This document shows, in pieces, positions 1 to 7,600 of a stretch of DNA of 9,339 nt. Each line of letters opens with the position of its first letter. Positions within the stretch are counted from its first letter, which is position 1. Position numbers and translations under genes: made by a program. Under the pieces are notes generated by a model. It worked only from the letters and a program-made list of their open reading frames with translations, was not told the DNA's origin and did not search any database. Location of the stretch: positions 1 through 9,339 of the forward strand of contig CAUHTB010000015.1 in NCBI GenBank assembly GCA_959608595.1, written 5' to 3'. The stretch comes from an uncultured Veillonella sp. GTDB taxonomy: Bacteria > Bacillota > Negativicutes > Veillonellales > Veillonellaceae.

Positions 1-595
1 CAAAGTCCAAAGCCAACACGTTAGGAGCCATAGCTGTTAAGAACATGAAGGATGTAATTTTTGTTACGAAATAGCCATTCATCAAGATGAAGGAACCACC
101 GCGTTTTGCAGTATCACCAGGATAAGAACCGATGGATTCAGCGATGGATAAATTGATTGGATATACAATACCAGCCGCACGTGCTGTGTTAGAAGGTGTC
201 GCTGGAGATAATACTAAATCAAGAAGTGCTGTTACATAGCCAAGACGTAATACAGTAGAGCCAAATGCATCAATCAAATGGTACGCAACGCGGTGACCAA
301 GACCAGTTTTACCAAACGCAACACTCAAGGAGAACGCAGCGATGATCATCCACAATGCCGTGGAGCCATAACCTACCAAGATATCTTTTGCATTGTCTAA
401 GAATAATGCAGAAGCAGATAATACAGCTAATAAAATAATTTGAATTGGGTATGGTTTTAAAATCAAACCTACGATACCTGCAATGTAGAAGCCTAAGAGG
501 CGCCATGCTTCCGCAGAGAGCCCTTCTGGTGGAGTTGTAAACCAGAGGATAATTGGAATTAGCACGATAAGTGCTAGTTTTAAGAATTTTTCCAT
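1..595 (-). CDS. DASS/SLC13-family sodium:di- or tricarboxylate symporter, N-terminal part (runs off the left edge)
   Basis: Reading from 595 downward gives 198 residues starting MEKFLKLALI, open to the window edge; the family usually has about 470 residues, so more than half is missing. Hydrophobic segments are visible near residues 5-20, 32-47, 50-66, 78-95 and 117-130. The stretch SPATPSNTARAAGIVYP (130-146) is the diagnostic signature of the CitT / plastid 2-oxoglutarate-malate translocator branch. Its Ser-Asn-Thr (135-137) corresponds to the SNT motif that binds sodium and substrate carboxylate in structurally known DASS transporters. The expected role is inner-membrane uptake or exchange of malate, succinate, citrate or 2-oxoglutarate; the exact substrate cannot be read from this fragment. 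The start is supported by AAGAAAGGAA just upstream (601-610). A LysR-type regulator lies upstream on the same strand, behind a terminator, so the permease probably has its own promoter. Confidence 0.9.
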   Translation of the reverse strand, partial: MEKFLKLALIVLIPIILWFTTPPEGLSAEAWRLLGFYIAGIVGLILKPYPIQIILLAVLSASALFLDNAKDILVGYGSTALWMIIAAFSLSVAFGKTGLGHRVAYHLIDAFGSTVLRLGYVTALLDLVLSPATPSNTARAAGIVYPINLSIAESIGSYPGDTAKRGGSFILMNGYFVTKITSFMFLTAMAPNVLALDF

Positions 596-705
596 GTTTA
601 TTCCTTTCTTAAAAACATAGGCATGTATATCATCCTAACACTCCCCTAAAGATTCGTGATACGCGACTATCATCTATTGAACTCTAGGAGTCTTTGTCTA
701 CACTC

Positions 706-734
706 ATTATATATGCTAAAAAGAATTATGAATA
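706..734 (-). promoter_or_regulatory. Candidate promoter for the carboxylate permease
   Basis: On the minus strand there is a perfect TATAAT at 711-706. The -35 is poor: TATTCA at 734-729 gives a 17-base spacer, or TTCATA at 732-727 gives 15. A poor -35 is common at promoters that need an activator. Transcription would start near 699, leaving about 100 bases of leader. The sequence ATGCTAAAA, resembling half of the nearby dyads, reads on the plus strand from 713, inside the spacer. Confidence 0.45.
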
Positions 735-755
735 ATAGATTACCTTTATAGGGGT

Positions 756-771
756 TATAAAAACTTTTATA
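756..771. promoter_or_regulatory. 16-bp AT-rich palindrome upstream of the permease promoter
   Basis: TATAAAA-AC-TTTTATA is a perfect inverted repeat with a 2-base centre. If transcription starts near 699, its centre falls near -65, where LysR-type regulators usually have their recognition site. The even spacing does not give the T-N11-A geometry and the sequence is only A/T in the arms, so a chance origin is quite possible. Confidence 0.3.
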
Positions 772-790
772 TCTACCAATCATACTTTTT

Positions 791-805
791 ATGCATTTTA
801 AGCAT
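791..805. promoter_or_regulatory. ATGC-N7-GCAT dyad, candidate LysR-type operator (copy 1)
   Basis: The plus strand reads ATGCATTTTAAGCAT. The T at 792 and A at 804 give the T-N11-A spacing typical of LysR-type binding sites. Its reverse complement agrees with the copy at 933-947 at 12 of 15 positions. It lies between the terminator and the permease promoter. Confidence 0.45.
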
Positions 806-824
806 AGATTTACAGCCCAAAATG

Positions 825-869
825 AAAAAAGTGCATGTATACGTCCCCAAAGGGGGTATACATGCACTT
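825..869 (-). terminator. Rho-independent terminator after the LysR gene
   Basis: Arms 829-848 and 852-869 pair as 13 bp (AAGTGCATGTATA with its complement), then one C-G pair, a 2-base bulge and four C-G pairs, closing on an AAA loop. On the minus strand the hairpin runs straight into six T (830-825). This is the correct orientation to end transcripts from the BI-1/LysR unit, about 125 bases after the LysR stop. There is no T-run on the plus-strand side. Confidence 0.85.
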
Positions 870-932
870 ACATGGTACTGCCTTGCTCTTTCGAGACACT
901 TTCATTATGAGATATTATATCGAAAAAGTCCA

Positions 933-947
933 ATGCTGAAATAGCAT
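933..947. promoter_or_regulatory. ATGC-N7-GCAT dyad, candidate LysR-type operator (copy 2)
   Basis: The sequence ATGCTGAAATAGCAT has 5-bp perfect arms (ATGCT/AGCAT) around GAAAT. T934 and A946 show the T-N11-A spacing. It lies in the tail downstream of the LysR stop and before its terminator. As RNA it could form only a weak small hairpin, so a DNA-binding site is the simpler reading. Confidence 0.4.
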
Positions 948-995
948 GGATAAACAGTTATACAATCTCATAGATTCTCTTTATCTCAAGGATTC

Positions 996-1907
996 TTATG
1001 ATTTATATTCTCTAAAAATACTATCATCTACAACAGTGTGTTCTTTGTAGTAATTGCGGACATACTCGATAAATGTCTTTACTACTACTAGATTTTCCGC
1101 ATCCTTTGTGTACACCATGTTCGTATCGCGACTAATGTACTTACCATCTTTACTACGCAATGGGCTCACATAGATATCTCTATCCTTACAAGATCCAAGT
1201 CCCATATAAGTTAAGATAGACCAACCAAGACCGGCGCGCACAAAGTGACGACATGTACTCATAGAGTTTACATCCATTGCAACACTCGGGGGTTCTTCAA
1301 AATGTTCCGCACACCATGTTTCAATGATATTAGCTACGGATGCATCAGTTTGATATTTAATGAACGGCACCTTCTCAAGTGATTTAGGTGGTACTAATTC
1401 TTTATAAACTAAGCAATACGGTTCCTCTAATAGTAATTCAGACTTACCGGACACATCATAACCACCACGAGCAAAGGCAACCATACAATCACCAGTATTA
1501 AACATCTTAACCACTTGATGGCTGAAAGCAGTCTTCACTTGAATATGCACATCAGGGTATTGTTCCCGAAAGGATTTTAACAAAGCTGGTAGCTCATAGT
1601 CTGCAAAGTTGATAGATGACGCAATTTTCAAAGTCCCTTGAATCTTACCAGACGCTGAGTTCATGGCATTTTCTAAAGCCTCTTGATCTTGCATCATTCT
1701 CTTACAGTAGTCATAAAATATCTCGCCTTGAGCCGTAAGAGCAATCCCTTCAGCAGTACGCAACAACAGAGAATGGCCCAAGGCTTTTTCCATATGGCGC
1801 AACCGATAACTCAACGCCGGTTGCGATAAAAATAATTTTTCTGCCGCCCTTGTAATATTACCTTCATCCACAACGGTTACAAAGGTTTGCCATTCTCTAT
1901 CGTCCAT
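996..1907 (-). CDS. LysR-type transcriptional regulator
   Basis: The product is 303 residues, the usual size for the family. Residues 1-60 form the winged helix-turn-helix domain; NITRAAEKLFLSQPALSYR (17-35) is the classic LysR helix-turn-helix. A linker helix follows (about 62-88), then the periplasmic-binding-protein-like effector domain (about 90-285), beginning GTLKIASS. The start is secure: AAAAGGAGAT (1920-1911) lies 3 bases before ATG and overlaps the stop codon of the BI-1 gene, leaving 11 bases between the two coding regions, so the two are probably co-transcribed and perhaps translationally coupled. The effector is unknown. The co-directional carboxylate permease downstream and the T-N11-A dyads in front of it make that permease the leading candidate target, and a carboxylate the leading candidate inducer; both are inferences. 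A strong terminator follows. Confidence 0.93.
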   Translation of the reverse strand: MDDREWQTFVTVVDEGNITRAAEKLFLSQPALSYRLRHMEKALGHSLLLRTAEGIALTAQGEIFYDYCKRMMQDQEALENAMNSASGKIQGTLKIASSINFADYELPALLKSFREQYPDVHIQVKTAFSHQVVKMFNTGDCMVAFARGGYDVSGKSELLLEEPYCLVYKELVPPKSLEKVPFIKYQTDASVANIIETWCAEHFEEPPSVAMDVNSMSTCRHFVRAGLGWSILTYMGLGSCKDRDIYVSPLRSKDGKYISRDTNMVYTKDAENLVVVKTFIEYVRNYYKEHTVVDDSIFREYKS

Positions 1908-1918
1908 GATATCTCCTT

Positions 1919-2662
1919 TTATCGCTTATTACCAAAGATGCGCAATAAGGATAAGAATAAGTTAATGAAATCCAAGTATAGGCTCAAAGCACCTGTGATT
2001 TCTATGCGGTCTAAAATGGTTTCATCCTCCAAGAGCGCTACTTGTGTAACATTATTTTTAATGCGGTTCACATCGATAGCTGTAAAGATGGAGAATACTA
2101 CAACCCCTACATAACCTAGAACTAAGCTAACAGTGTCGCTAAAGCCACTGAGTACAGCCCAGTTAAAATAACGAGCCCCTATCATCACAAAAGATACGAT
2201 AATCATACCAAGTAAGGCAGCCATTACATATGGTGTTAGGGATGACAAATTACGTTTCGTAGTAGCCCCTACCACGGCAAAGCCGATGAAGAACGCTAAC
2301 GTGCCGATTAACGCTGGAATAACTACTTCAAATACATTATATCTCAAGGATATAAGTGTCAATGTAAGGCCATTCAATGCACTATAGAGGAAGAACATGC
2401 CTTTTAAAGTCATAACATTAGCAGCATACGCACGAGCACTAAATAGGAATACTACGCCTAGTTCAACTAATAGAATAATATTAAAGTTTTGGTACGCAAA
2501 GCGTAGCCAGTTTGGATTTGCCAACGCAGCGACTCCAACACCGATAGTCGTAAGTAAACCTACAACCATCCACAAGAAGGAACCCTTCAAACGTTGGGAT
2601 ACGATACTTTCAACCTGAGCAACTTGAGAATTGCTAGGTCCTGTTACATTATATGGATTCAT
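1919..2662 (-). CDS. Bax inhibitor-1 / YccA-YbhL family integral membrane protein
   Basis: The product is 247 residues from MNPYNVTGPS, with a short polar N-terminus and seven hydrophobic segments near 28-48, 60-77, 84-105, 112-132, 145-163, 177-196 and 224-243. The C-terminal signature SLYLDFINLFLSLLRIFG (227-244) is diagnostic for the family. Asp197 (AIDVNRI) and Asp231 (YLDFIN) match the paired aspartates that form the pH-sensitive latch of the calcium-leak channel YetJ of Bacillus subtilis. The cellular role in this lineage is not established; membrane calcium/proton leak or membrane-protein quality control are family-based guesses. An in-frame ATG eight codons upstream (2686) has no ribosome site, whereas 2662 has AAGGAG at 7-base spacing, so I use 2662. 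It is the first gene of a probable operon with the LysR regulator. Confidence 0.92.
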   Translation of the reverse strand: MNPYNVTGPSNSQVAQVESIVSQRLKGSFLWMVVGLLTTIGVGVAALANPNWLRFAYQNFNIILLVELGVVFLFSARAYAANVMTLKGMFFLYSALNGLTLTLISLRYNVFEVVIPALIGTLAFFIGFAVVGATTKRNLSSLTPYVMAALLGMIIVSFVMIGARYFNWAVLSGFSDTVSLVLGYVGVVVFSIFTAIDVNRIKNNVTQVALLEDETILDRIEITGALSLYLDFINLFLSLLRIFGNKR

Positions 2663-2669
2663 AGTCTCG

Positions 2670-2675
2670 CTCCTT
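2670..2675 (-). promoter_or_regulatory. Shine-Dalgarno that fixes the BI-1 gene start
   Basis: AAGGAG on the minus strand, 7 bases before the ATG at 2662. It lies between the two possible in-frame ATGs, so only the downstream start can use it. This shortens the longest frame by eight residues. Confidence 0.8.
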
Positions 2676-2700
2676 ATATTAAGCATTCATATTTTAACTA

Positions 2701-2739
2701 GCCTATATTTCAGCATATAATTCCATCACGAAATTAGGC
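2701..2739. other. Stem-loop in the leader of the BI-1/LysR operon
   Basis: GCCTATATTTC (2701-2711) pairs with GAAATTAGGC (2730-2739) as ten base pairs with one bulged T, around an 18-base loop. No clear T-run follows on the minus strand, so it is a poor terminator for pyk. It could be a leader structure or a weak attenuator. It contains the 11-base element at 2706-2716. Confidence 0.4.
2706..2716 (-). promoter_or_regulatory. 11-base match to the candidate LysR operator, upstream of the BI-1/LysR operon
   Basis: The minus strand reads ATGCTGAAATA, identical to the first 11 bases of the dyad at 933-947; the GCAT half is not kept. It lies about 45-55 bases before the BI-1 start. LysR-type regulators commonly control their own gene, which would explain the repeat here. 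It is only a half site and overlaps a stem-loop arm. Confidence 0.35.
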
Positions 2740-2748
2740 AGTCCCTAT

Positions 2749-2777
2749 ATTATAAAATTATTATCCCTAACTATCGA
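2749..2777 (-). promoter_or_regulatory. Candidate promoter for the BI-1/LysR operon
   Basis: On the minus strand a perfect TATAAT (2754-2749) stands 17 bases after TCGATA (2777-2772), a 4-of-6 match to the -35 consensus that overlaps the last codons of pyk. Transcription would start near 2742, just before the stem-loop at 2701-2739, giving an 80-base leader. Confidence 0.45.
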
Positions 2778-4519
2778 GCATTAGCAATGCCAGCAAACAC
2801 CTTACCGCGTTCGCCATCGATTGTTACCTCTTGACCTTCAAGGAGTACGTCATGAGCGTTTTTAGCGCCTAAAATCACAGGAATGCCATAGGTAATGCCT
2901 GCAATAGCACTGTCAGAGGTATAACCATCTTCAACAGCAATAATGCCGCCTGCACGTTTTGCAATAGCCATTAATTCAGGCTCCATTGTACCTACAACGA
3001 GGATATCGCCATCTTTGAAGCTTTCATAATTGCCCTTATGATTAGCAGCAATGAATACAGTGCCTGTAACGGATTTACGCAAAATACCATTACCAGATAA
3101 GAGTACTTGGCCTGCAATATGAACGCGAATCATATTTGTAGTACCTGTTGCACCAGATGGTACGCCAGCCGTTACCACAACTAAGTCACCAGACTCAATG
3201 GCACCTGTGCCAAGAGCACCTGTAATCGCTTGTTTAACCATTTCATCAGAGTTAACGATTTCATGACCTTTAATAGCCTCTACGCCCCAGCATAATTGCA
3301 TGCGGCGAATTGTTTCTTCATGCGGTGTTACAGCAATAATTTTGCAAGCCGGACGATGCCGAGCAGTGCTAATTGCAGTATGACCAGATTCAGTACATGT
3401 CAAAATAGCAGCAGCCCCAAGGTTTTGAGCGATGCGCACGCTTGCTAAACATACAGCACTGGTAGTCGTCATATCCACATCTTGACGAGCACGGTTTTTA
3501 CTATCGTAAATAGCAGCTTGTTCTGTTACCTCAGCAATGCGAGTCATAGTCGTAACCGCCTCTACAGGGTAAGCGCCATTTGCGGTTTCACCAGACAACA
3601 TGATTGCATCCGTACCATCCAAGATGGCATTGGCTACGTCACTTGCTTCAGCCCGTGTAGGACGTGGATTTTGAATCATGGACTCTAGCATTTGAGTTGC
3701 CGTAATAACTGGTTTACCCAAGTCATTACATTTTTCAATCATCATTTTTTGAAGTACTGGTACCTCTTCGGCAGGGATTTCTACACCGAGGTCACCGCGA
3801 GCCACCATGAGGCCGTCCGCTACTTCCAAAATTTCATCGATATTTTTAACGCCTTCTGCATTTTCAATTTTTGCGATAATCTTGATATCTTTTTTTTCAG
3901 ATTCAAGAATACGACGAATGGCTACGATGTCCTTACCGCGTTGCATGAAGGATGCTGCCACAAAGTCTACCCCTTGTTGGCAGCCAAAGCGTAAATCCGC
4001 TTCGTCCTGTTCAGATACAGGTGGCAAGCTAAGCGCCACACCTGGCACAGCCACCCGTTTACGGTTGCCGATTTCACCACTATTTTGAACGGTAGTAATG
4101 ATATTATTCCCTTCGATGGCATCGATGTTAAGTGTTACAAGACCATCAGCTAAGAGGATTTTATCCCCAACGGACACATCGCCTACAAGACCTTTGTGGT
4201 TCACGGAGCTCAGCTCTTTTGTGCCTTCCACTTCATCGGTAGTCAATGTAAACTTTTGACCTGCTTCGAGAAACACTTTGCCCTCTTTAAATAGGCCAAG
4301 ACGAACCTCTGGACCTTTCGTATCGAGCAATAAAGCGATTGGTTTATTAACAATCATCGCCGCATCGCGCACCATTTGCATACGCTCTGCTTGCTCTTCA
4401 TGAGATCCGTGAGAGAAATTAAAACGAGCCACGTTCATACCCGCTCGCATCATATCTTCTAAAATACCAAATTTATCCGTTCCCGGACCTACAGTACATA
4501 CGATTTTTGTACGTTTCAT
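2771..4519 (-). CDS. pyk: Pyruvate kinase with C-terminal PEP-utiliser-like domain
   Basis: Converts phosphoenolpyruvate and ADP to pyruvate and ATP in the cytoplasm. The product is 582 residues from MKRTKIVCTVGP, the length of Bacillus-type enzymes rather than the about 470 of E. coli. Visible active-site elements are ARFNFSHG (31-38), DTKGPE (66-71), KIENAEG with Lys217, MVARGDLGVEIP (238-249) and ITATQMLES (272-280). Glu71 of DTKGPE marks the potassium-dependent class. Residues from about 480 to 582 form the extra C-terminal domain related to the phosphohistidine domain of PEP synthase, but the usual TSH reads T534-S535-D536, losing the histidine. Lacking that histidine does not affect the kinase core. 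An in-frame ATG at 4609 would add 30 unrelated residues and has no ribosome site; 4519 has AGGAGG at 4-base spacing and matches the family start. It follows dnaE by 146 bases with no clear terminator between, so partial read-through is possible. Confidence 0.97.
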   Translation of the reverse strand: MKRTKIVCTVGPGTDKFGILEDMMRAGMNVARFNFSHGSHEEQAERMQMVRDAAMIVNKPIALLLDTKGPEVRLGLFKEGKVFLEAGQKFTLTTDEVEGTKELSSVNHKGLVGDVSVGDKILLADGLVTLNIDAIEGNNIITTVQNSGEIGNRKRVAVPGVALSLPPVSEQDEADLRFGCQQGVDFVAASFMQRGKDIVAIRRILESEKKDIKIIAKIENAEGVKNIDEILEVADGLMVARGDLGVEIPAEEVPVLQKMMIEKCNDLGKPVITATQMLESMIQNPRPTRAEASDVANAILDGTDAIMLSGETANGAYPVEAVTTMTRIAEVTEQAAIYDSKNRARQDVDMTTTSAVCLASVRIAQNLGAAAILTCTESGHTAISTARHRPACKIIAVTPHEETIRRMQLCWGVEAIKGHEIVNSDEMVKQAITGALGTGAIESGDLVVVTAGVPSGATGTTNMIRVHIAGQVLLSGNGILRKSVTGTVFIAANHKGNYESFKDGDILVVGTMEPELMAIAKRAGGIIAVEDGYTSDSAIAGITYGIPVILGAKNAHDVLLEGQEVTIDGERGKVFAGIANAR

Positions 4520-4523
4520 CTTT

Positions 4524-4529
4524 CCTCCT
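4524..4529 (-). promoter_or_regulatory. Shine-Dalgarno that fixes the pyk start
   Basis: Perfect AGGAGG on the minus strand, 4 bases before the ATG at 4519. It rejects the upstream in-frame ATG at 4609, which has no such site. The rest of the 146-base gap up to the dnaE stop holds no convincing -35/-10 pair. Confidence 0.85.
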
Positions 4530-4665
4530 ATGAAAGCAATTTCTATATTAAATCTTTCATTTCTTATTGTAGTAATATTGGTGAAAGCTAGCTGTACTTC
4601 ACGCAACATAAGTTATTAAGTAGTAAATATATTTATTCGTGCCTTAATATCTACTTATGCATATA

Positions 4666-7600
4666 TTATTGCACCTCTACGGAGCCATCACCTAATATAG
4701 CTTCAATAGCCTTGATGGATTCATCACTAGGATCAAAGCACATGTTCGGTGGCAAGTTAATGCGCTTCCGTTGACGGTGTAAGTATAGTGATGTTGGTAC
4801 AGATCCTGCGGTGTTAATTAACACCCGTTTCAAGGCCTCACTATTTTCTGGCGTGTCATATTGGCTATAAATATGGATAGCTACATGTTTCGCCTGACTA
4901 TAGTTTACCTTTAGCGGCATAATGCGGTCTGCAATAATTTGCACACCCTTTTCATCCGCATCAACGCGACCTTTTACCTTAACGATCATATCAACAGCAA
5001 GAAACTGTTGACTTTGACTAAAGACCTTAGGAAACGCCACTACATTGGCTGCACCAGAATAATCTTCGATGCGAAGAATGGACATAACTTCGTTTCGTCT
5101 CGTCATGCGGTCCGCCTTATTTTCAATGAGACCGCCAAAGGTAATGGTTTGACCATCATATTGCTCTGGATTTTCTACAAGAGCGCCTAGTTCAAAGAGG
5201 CCTTCTAACTCCTTTGCATAGCCTTGCAATGGATGACCTGTAATGTAAAAGCCTGTATATTCCTTTTCATCCTTTAATTTATCGTCTTCCGATAAATCCT
5301 CCACATTCGGTACAGGGATGAAATCTACAGATGCCTCTATATCCCCAAAGAGGCTCATGGTGCCCATAGCGGCATCCTTTTGCTCTTTAGCACCTACGGC
5401 TTGGGCGCTTTCATACATGTGCAATAATTGGTTTCGATTTTCCTTGAAACCATCCATGGCGCCGCAGCGAATGAGACTTTCAAGAAGTCGTTTATTAACA
5501 ACCTTGTTGTCCACTCGTTTACAGAAATCTACGATATCCGTATAGAGGCCGTGCTCATTGCGCTCGCGAATCAAGCGATCGATGGCATTATCCCCTACGT
5601 TCTTGATACCGCCAAGGCCGAAACGAATAGCATCACCTTGCACGGCGAAGCTGCGCTCAGAATAGTTAATATCTGGACCGAGCACCTTAACATGGTGCTT
5701 CTTGCAAGCATTGATATAATACGTCAACTTTTGCATATTTTGCATGAAGCTAGTCATGGTAGCAGCCATGAATTCTGGGAAATAGTGGGCCTTCAAATAC
5801 GCCGTTTGGTATGCGATGTACGCATAGGCCGCACTATGTGATTTATTAAAGCCATAGCCAGCGAAGTATACGAGCAAGTCGAATACTTCGTTTGCAATAG
5901 ACTCGGTAATACCATTTGCTACGGAGCCTTGAATAAAGGACTCACGCTGCGCCTTTAGAACAGATTCCTTTTTCTTACCCATGGCGCGGCGCATCAAGTC
6001 CGCTTGACCAAGGGAGAACCCGCCCATGGCGGATGCAATCTGCATAACCTGTTCTTGGTACAAGATTACCCCAAAGGTATCTTTCAAAATCGGTTCCAAG
6101 ATAGGATGTAAATAGGTAACCTCTTTTTTACCATGACGGCGGTCGATAAAGTCCGCTACCATCCCAGAGCCCAGTGGTCCTGGACGGTACAAGGCTACCA
6201 ATGGAATTAAGTCTTCAAAATGTTCAGGCTTAAGGTCCATAACGAGCTTGGTGATACCTTCTGATTCGAGCTGGAATACACCAGAGGTGTCGCCTTTTGT
6301 GAGGATATCACACGCCGCTTTATCATCAAGTGGTATTGCATCTAAATCAAGATCAATACCACGGTTCGCCTTGATGAGCTTTAAGGCATCCCCCATAACC
6401 GTCAAAGTACGAAGGCCCAAGAAGTCCATCTTTAAGAGGCCTAATTCCTCAATGTTATCCTTGTCGTACTGTGTTACAAAGCCTTCATCGTTGGCATTTT
6501 GTACTGGTACGTGGTCATCGAGAGGGTCCGCAGAAATTACGACGCCCGCTGCATGAGTGGACGAATTTCGCGCAATCCCTTCTAGCTTTTTACCAAAATC
6601 AAATAATTCTTTAACATTTGGATCGGCTTCGTATAGAGCTTTTAACTCTTTACCTTGAAGAGCCTTATCTAAGGTAATCCCCAGTTCGTTGGGAATCATC
6701 TTAGCAATACGGTTCACTTCCGCCAAAGGTAAGTCTAGCACACGACCTACGTCACGAATGACGGCACGCGCTGCCTCAGTACCAAAGGTAATAATCTGAG
6801 ATACACGCTCCTGTCCGTATTTTCGCGTTACATATTCAATAGCTTGGCCACGCTTTTCATAACAGAAGTCAATATCGATATCGGGCATGCTTACCCGCTC
6901 TGGATTCAAGAACCGTTCAAAGAGCAAATCGTATTTTAATGGATCAAGACCTGTAATGCCTAAGAGATAGGCGACCACAGAACCTGCTGCAGAACCACGG
7001 CCTGGACCTACTAAGATGTCGTGCTCACGGGCATATCGTACATAGTCCCATACGATGAGGAAGTAGTCCTCAAAGCCCATCGTACCGATAACGTCTAACT
7101 CATAGTCGAGACGCTTTTGTAACTCTTCAGAGGTCTCACCATAAAGGCGTGGAATTTCTCGTTCACAAACCTTACGTAAATAGGTTTTAGACGTTTCCCC
7201 TTCTGGTACATCAAAGTGTGGCAAATGATGTTCGTCGAAATTGAATTCTACGTTACATCGCTCTGCAATTTTTAAAGTATTTTCGATAGCCCCAGGAATA
7301 TGCGAGAAGAGCTGCGCCATCTCATCCCCAGACTTTAGATAGAACTCATCATTTGGGAATTTTAAACGATCCACTTCGGCACGACGACGACCTGTAGAAA
7401 TACATACCTTAATATCTTGCGCGTCCGCATCCTCTTTTAAAACATAGTGGAAGTCATTAGACGCTACGATGCCAAGGCCGTATTCCTTACTGAGCTTAAT
7501 GAGCTCCTCTTGGGCCTTTGCCTCCTCTGGAAGGCCATGATTTTGGATTTCTAAGAAGAAATTATCCTTCCCGTACGTCTCAATATACCATTCGATGGAA

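Larger units (their letters stand above)
596..995. other. 400-base non-coding control region between the LysR gene and the permease
   Basis: No credible gene is present. Read on the minus strand it holds, in order, a 126-base tail after the LysR stop containing one ATGC-N7-GCAT dyad (933-947), a strong terminator (825-869), a second such dyad (791-805), an AT-rich 16-bp palindrome (756-771), a candidate promoter (-10 at 706-711) and a leader of roughly 100 bases ending in a good Shine-Dalgarno. The 65-codon minus-strand frame over 670-867 runs through the terminator and has no coding character. Confidence 0.75.

Noticed and set aside
309..506. 65-codon minus-strand frame inside the permease
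   Set aside because: It is in another frame of a well-supported transporter gene; the sequence is a Cys/Arg-rich shadow.
670..867. 65-codon minus-strand frame in the gap between the LysR gene and the permease
   Set aside because: It runs through the terminator hairpin and its T-run, contains the candidate promoter, has no ribosome site and no recognisable protein character.
3482..4088. Three plus-strand frames of 68-100 codons opposite pyk
   Set aside because: They are antisense shadows of a highly conserved gene, with no ribosome sites and no protein family resemblance.
4520..4609. 30-residue N-terminal extension of pyruvate kinase
   Set aside because: The upstream ATG has no Shine-Dalgarno, the extra residues are not family-like, and a perfect AGGAGG precedes the internal ATG at 4519.
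4581..4635. Possible terminator or operator between dnaE and pyk (GTGAA/TTCAC repeat at 4581-4602, palindrome TAAATATATTTA at 4624-4635)
   Set aside because: The stems are short or purely A/T with no T-run; such palindromes are common by chance in AT-rich gaps.
4939..6556. Plus-strand frames of 75-137 codons opposite dnaE
   Set aside because: They are antisense shadows of the polymerase; dnaE is intact across all of them.
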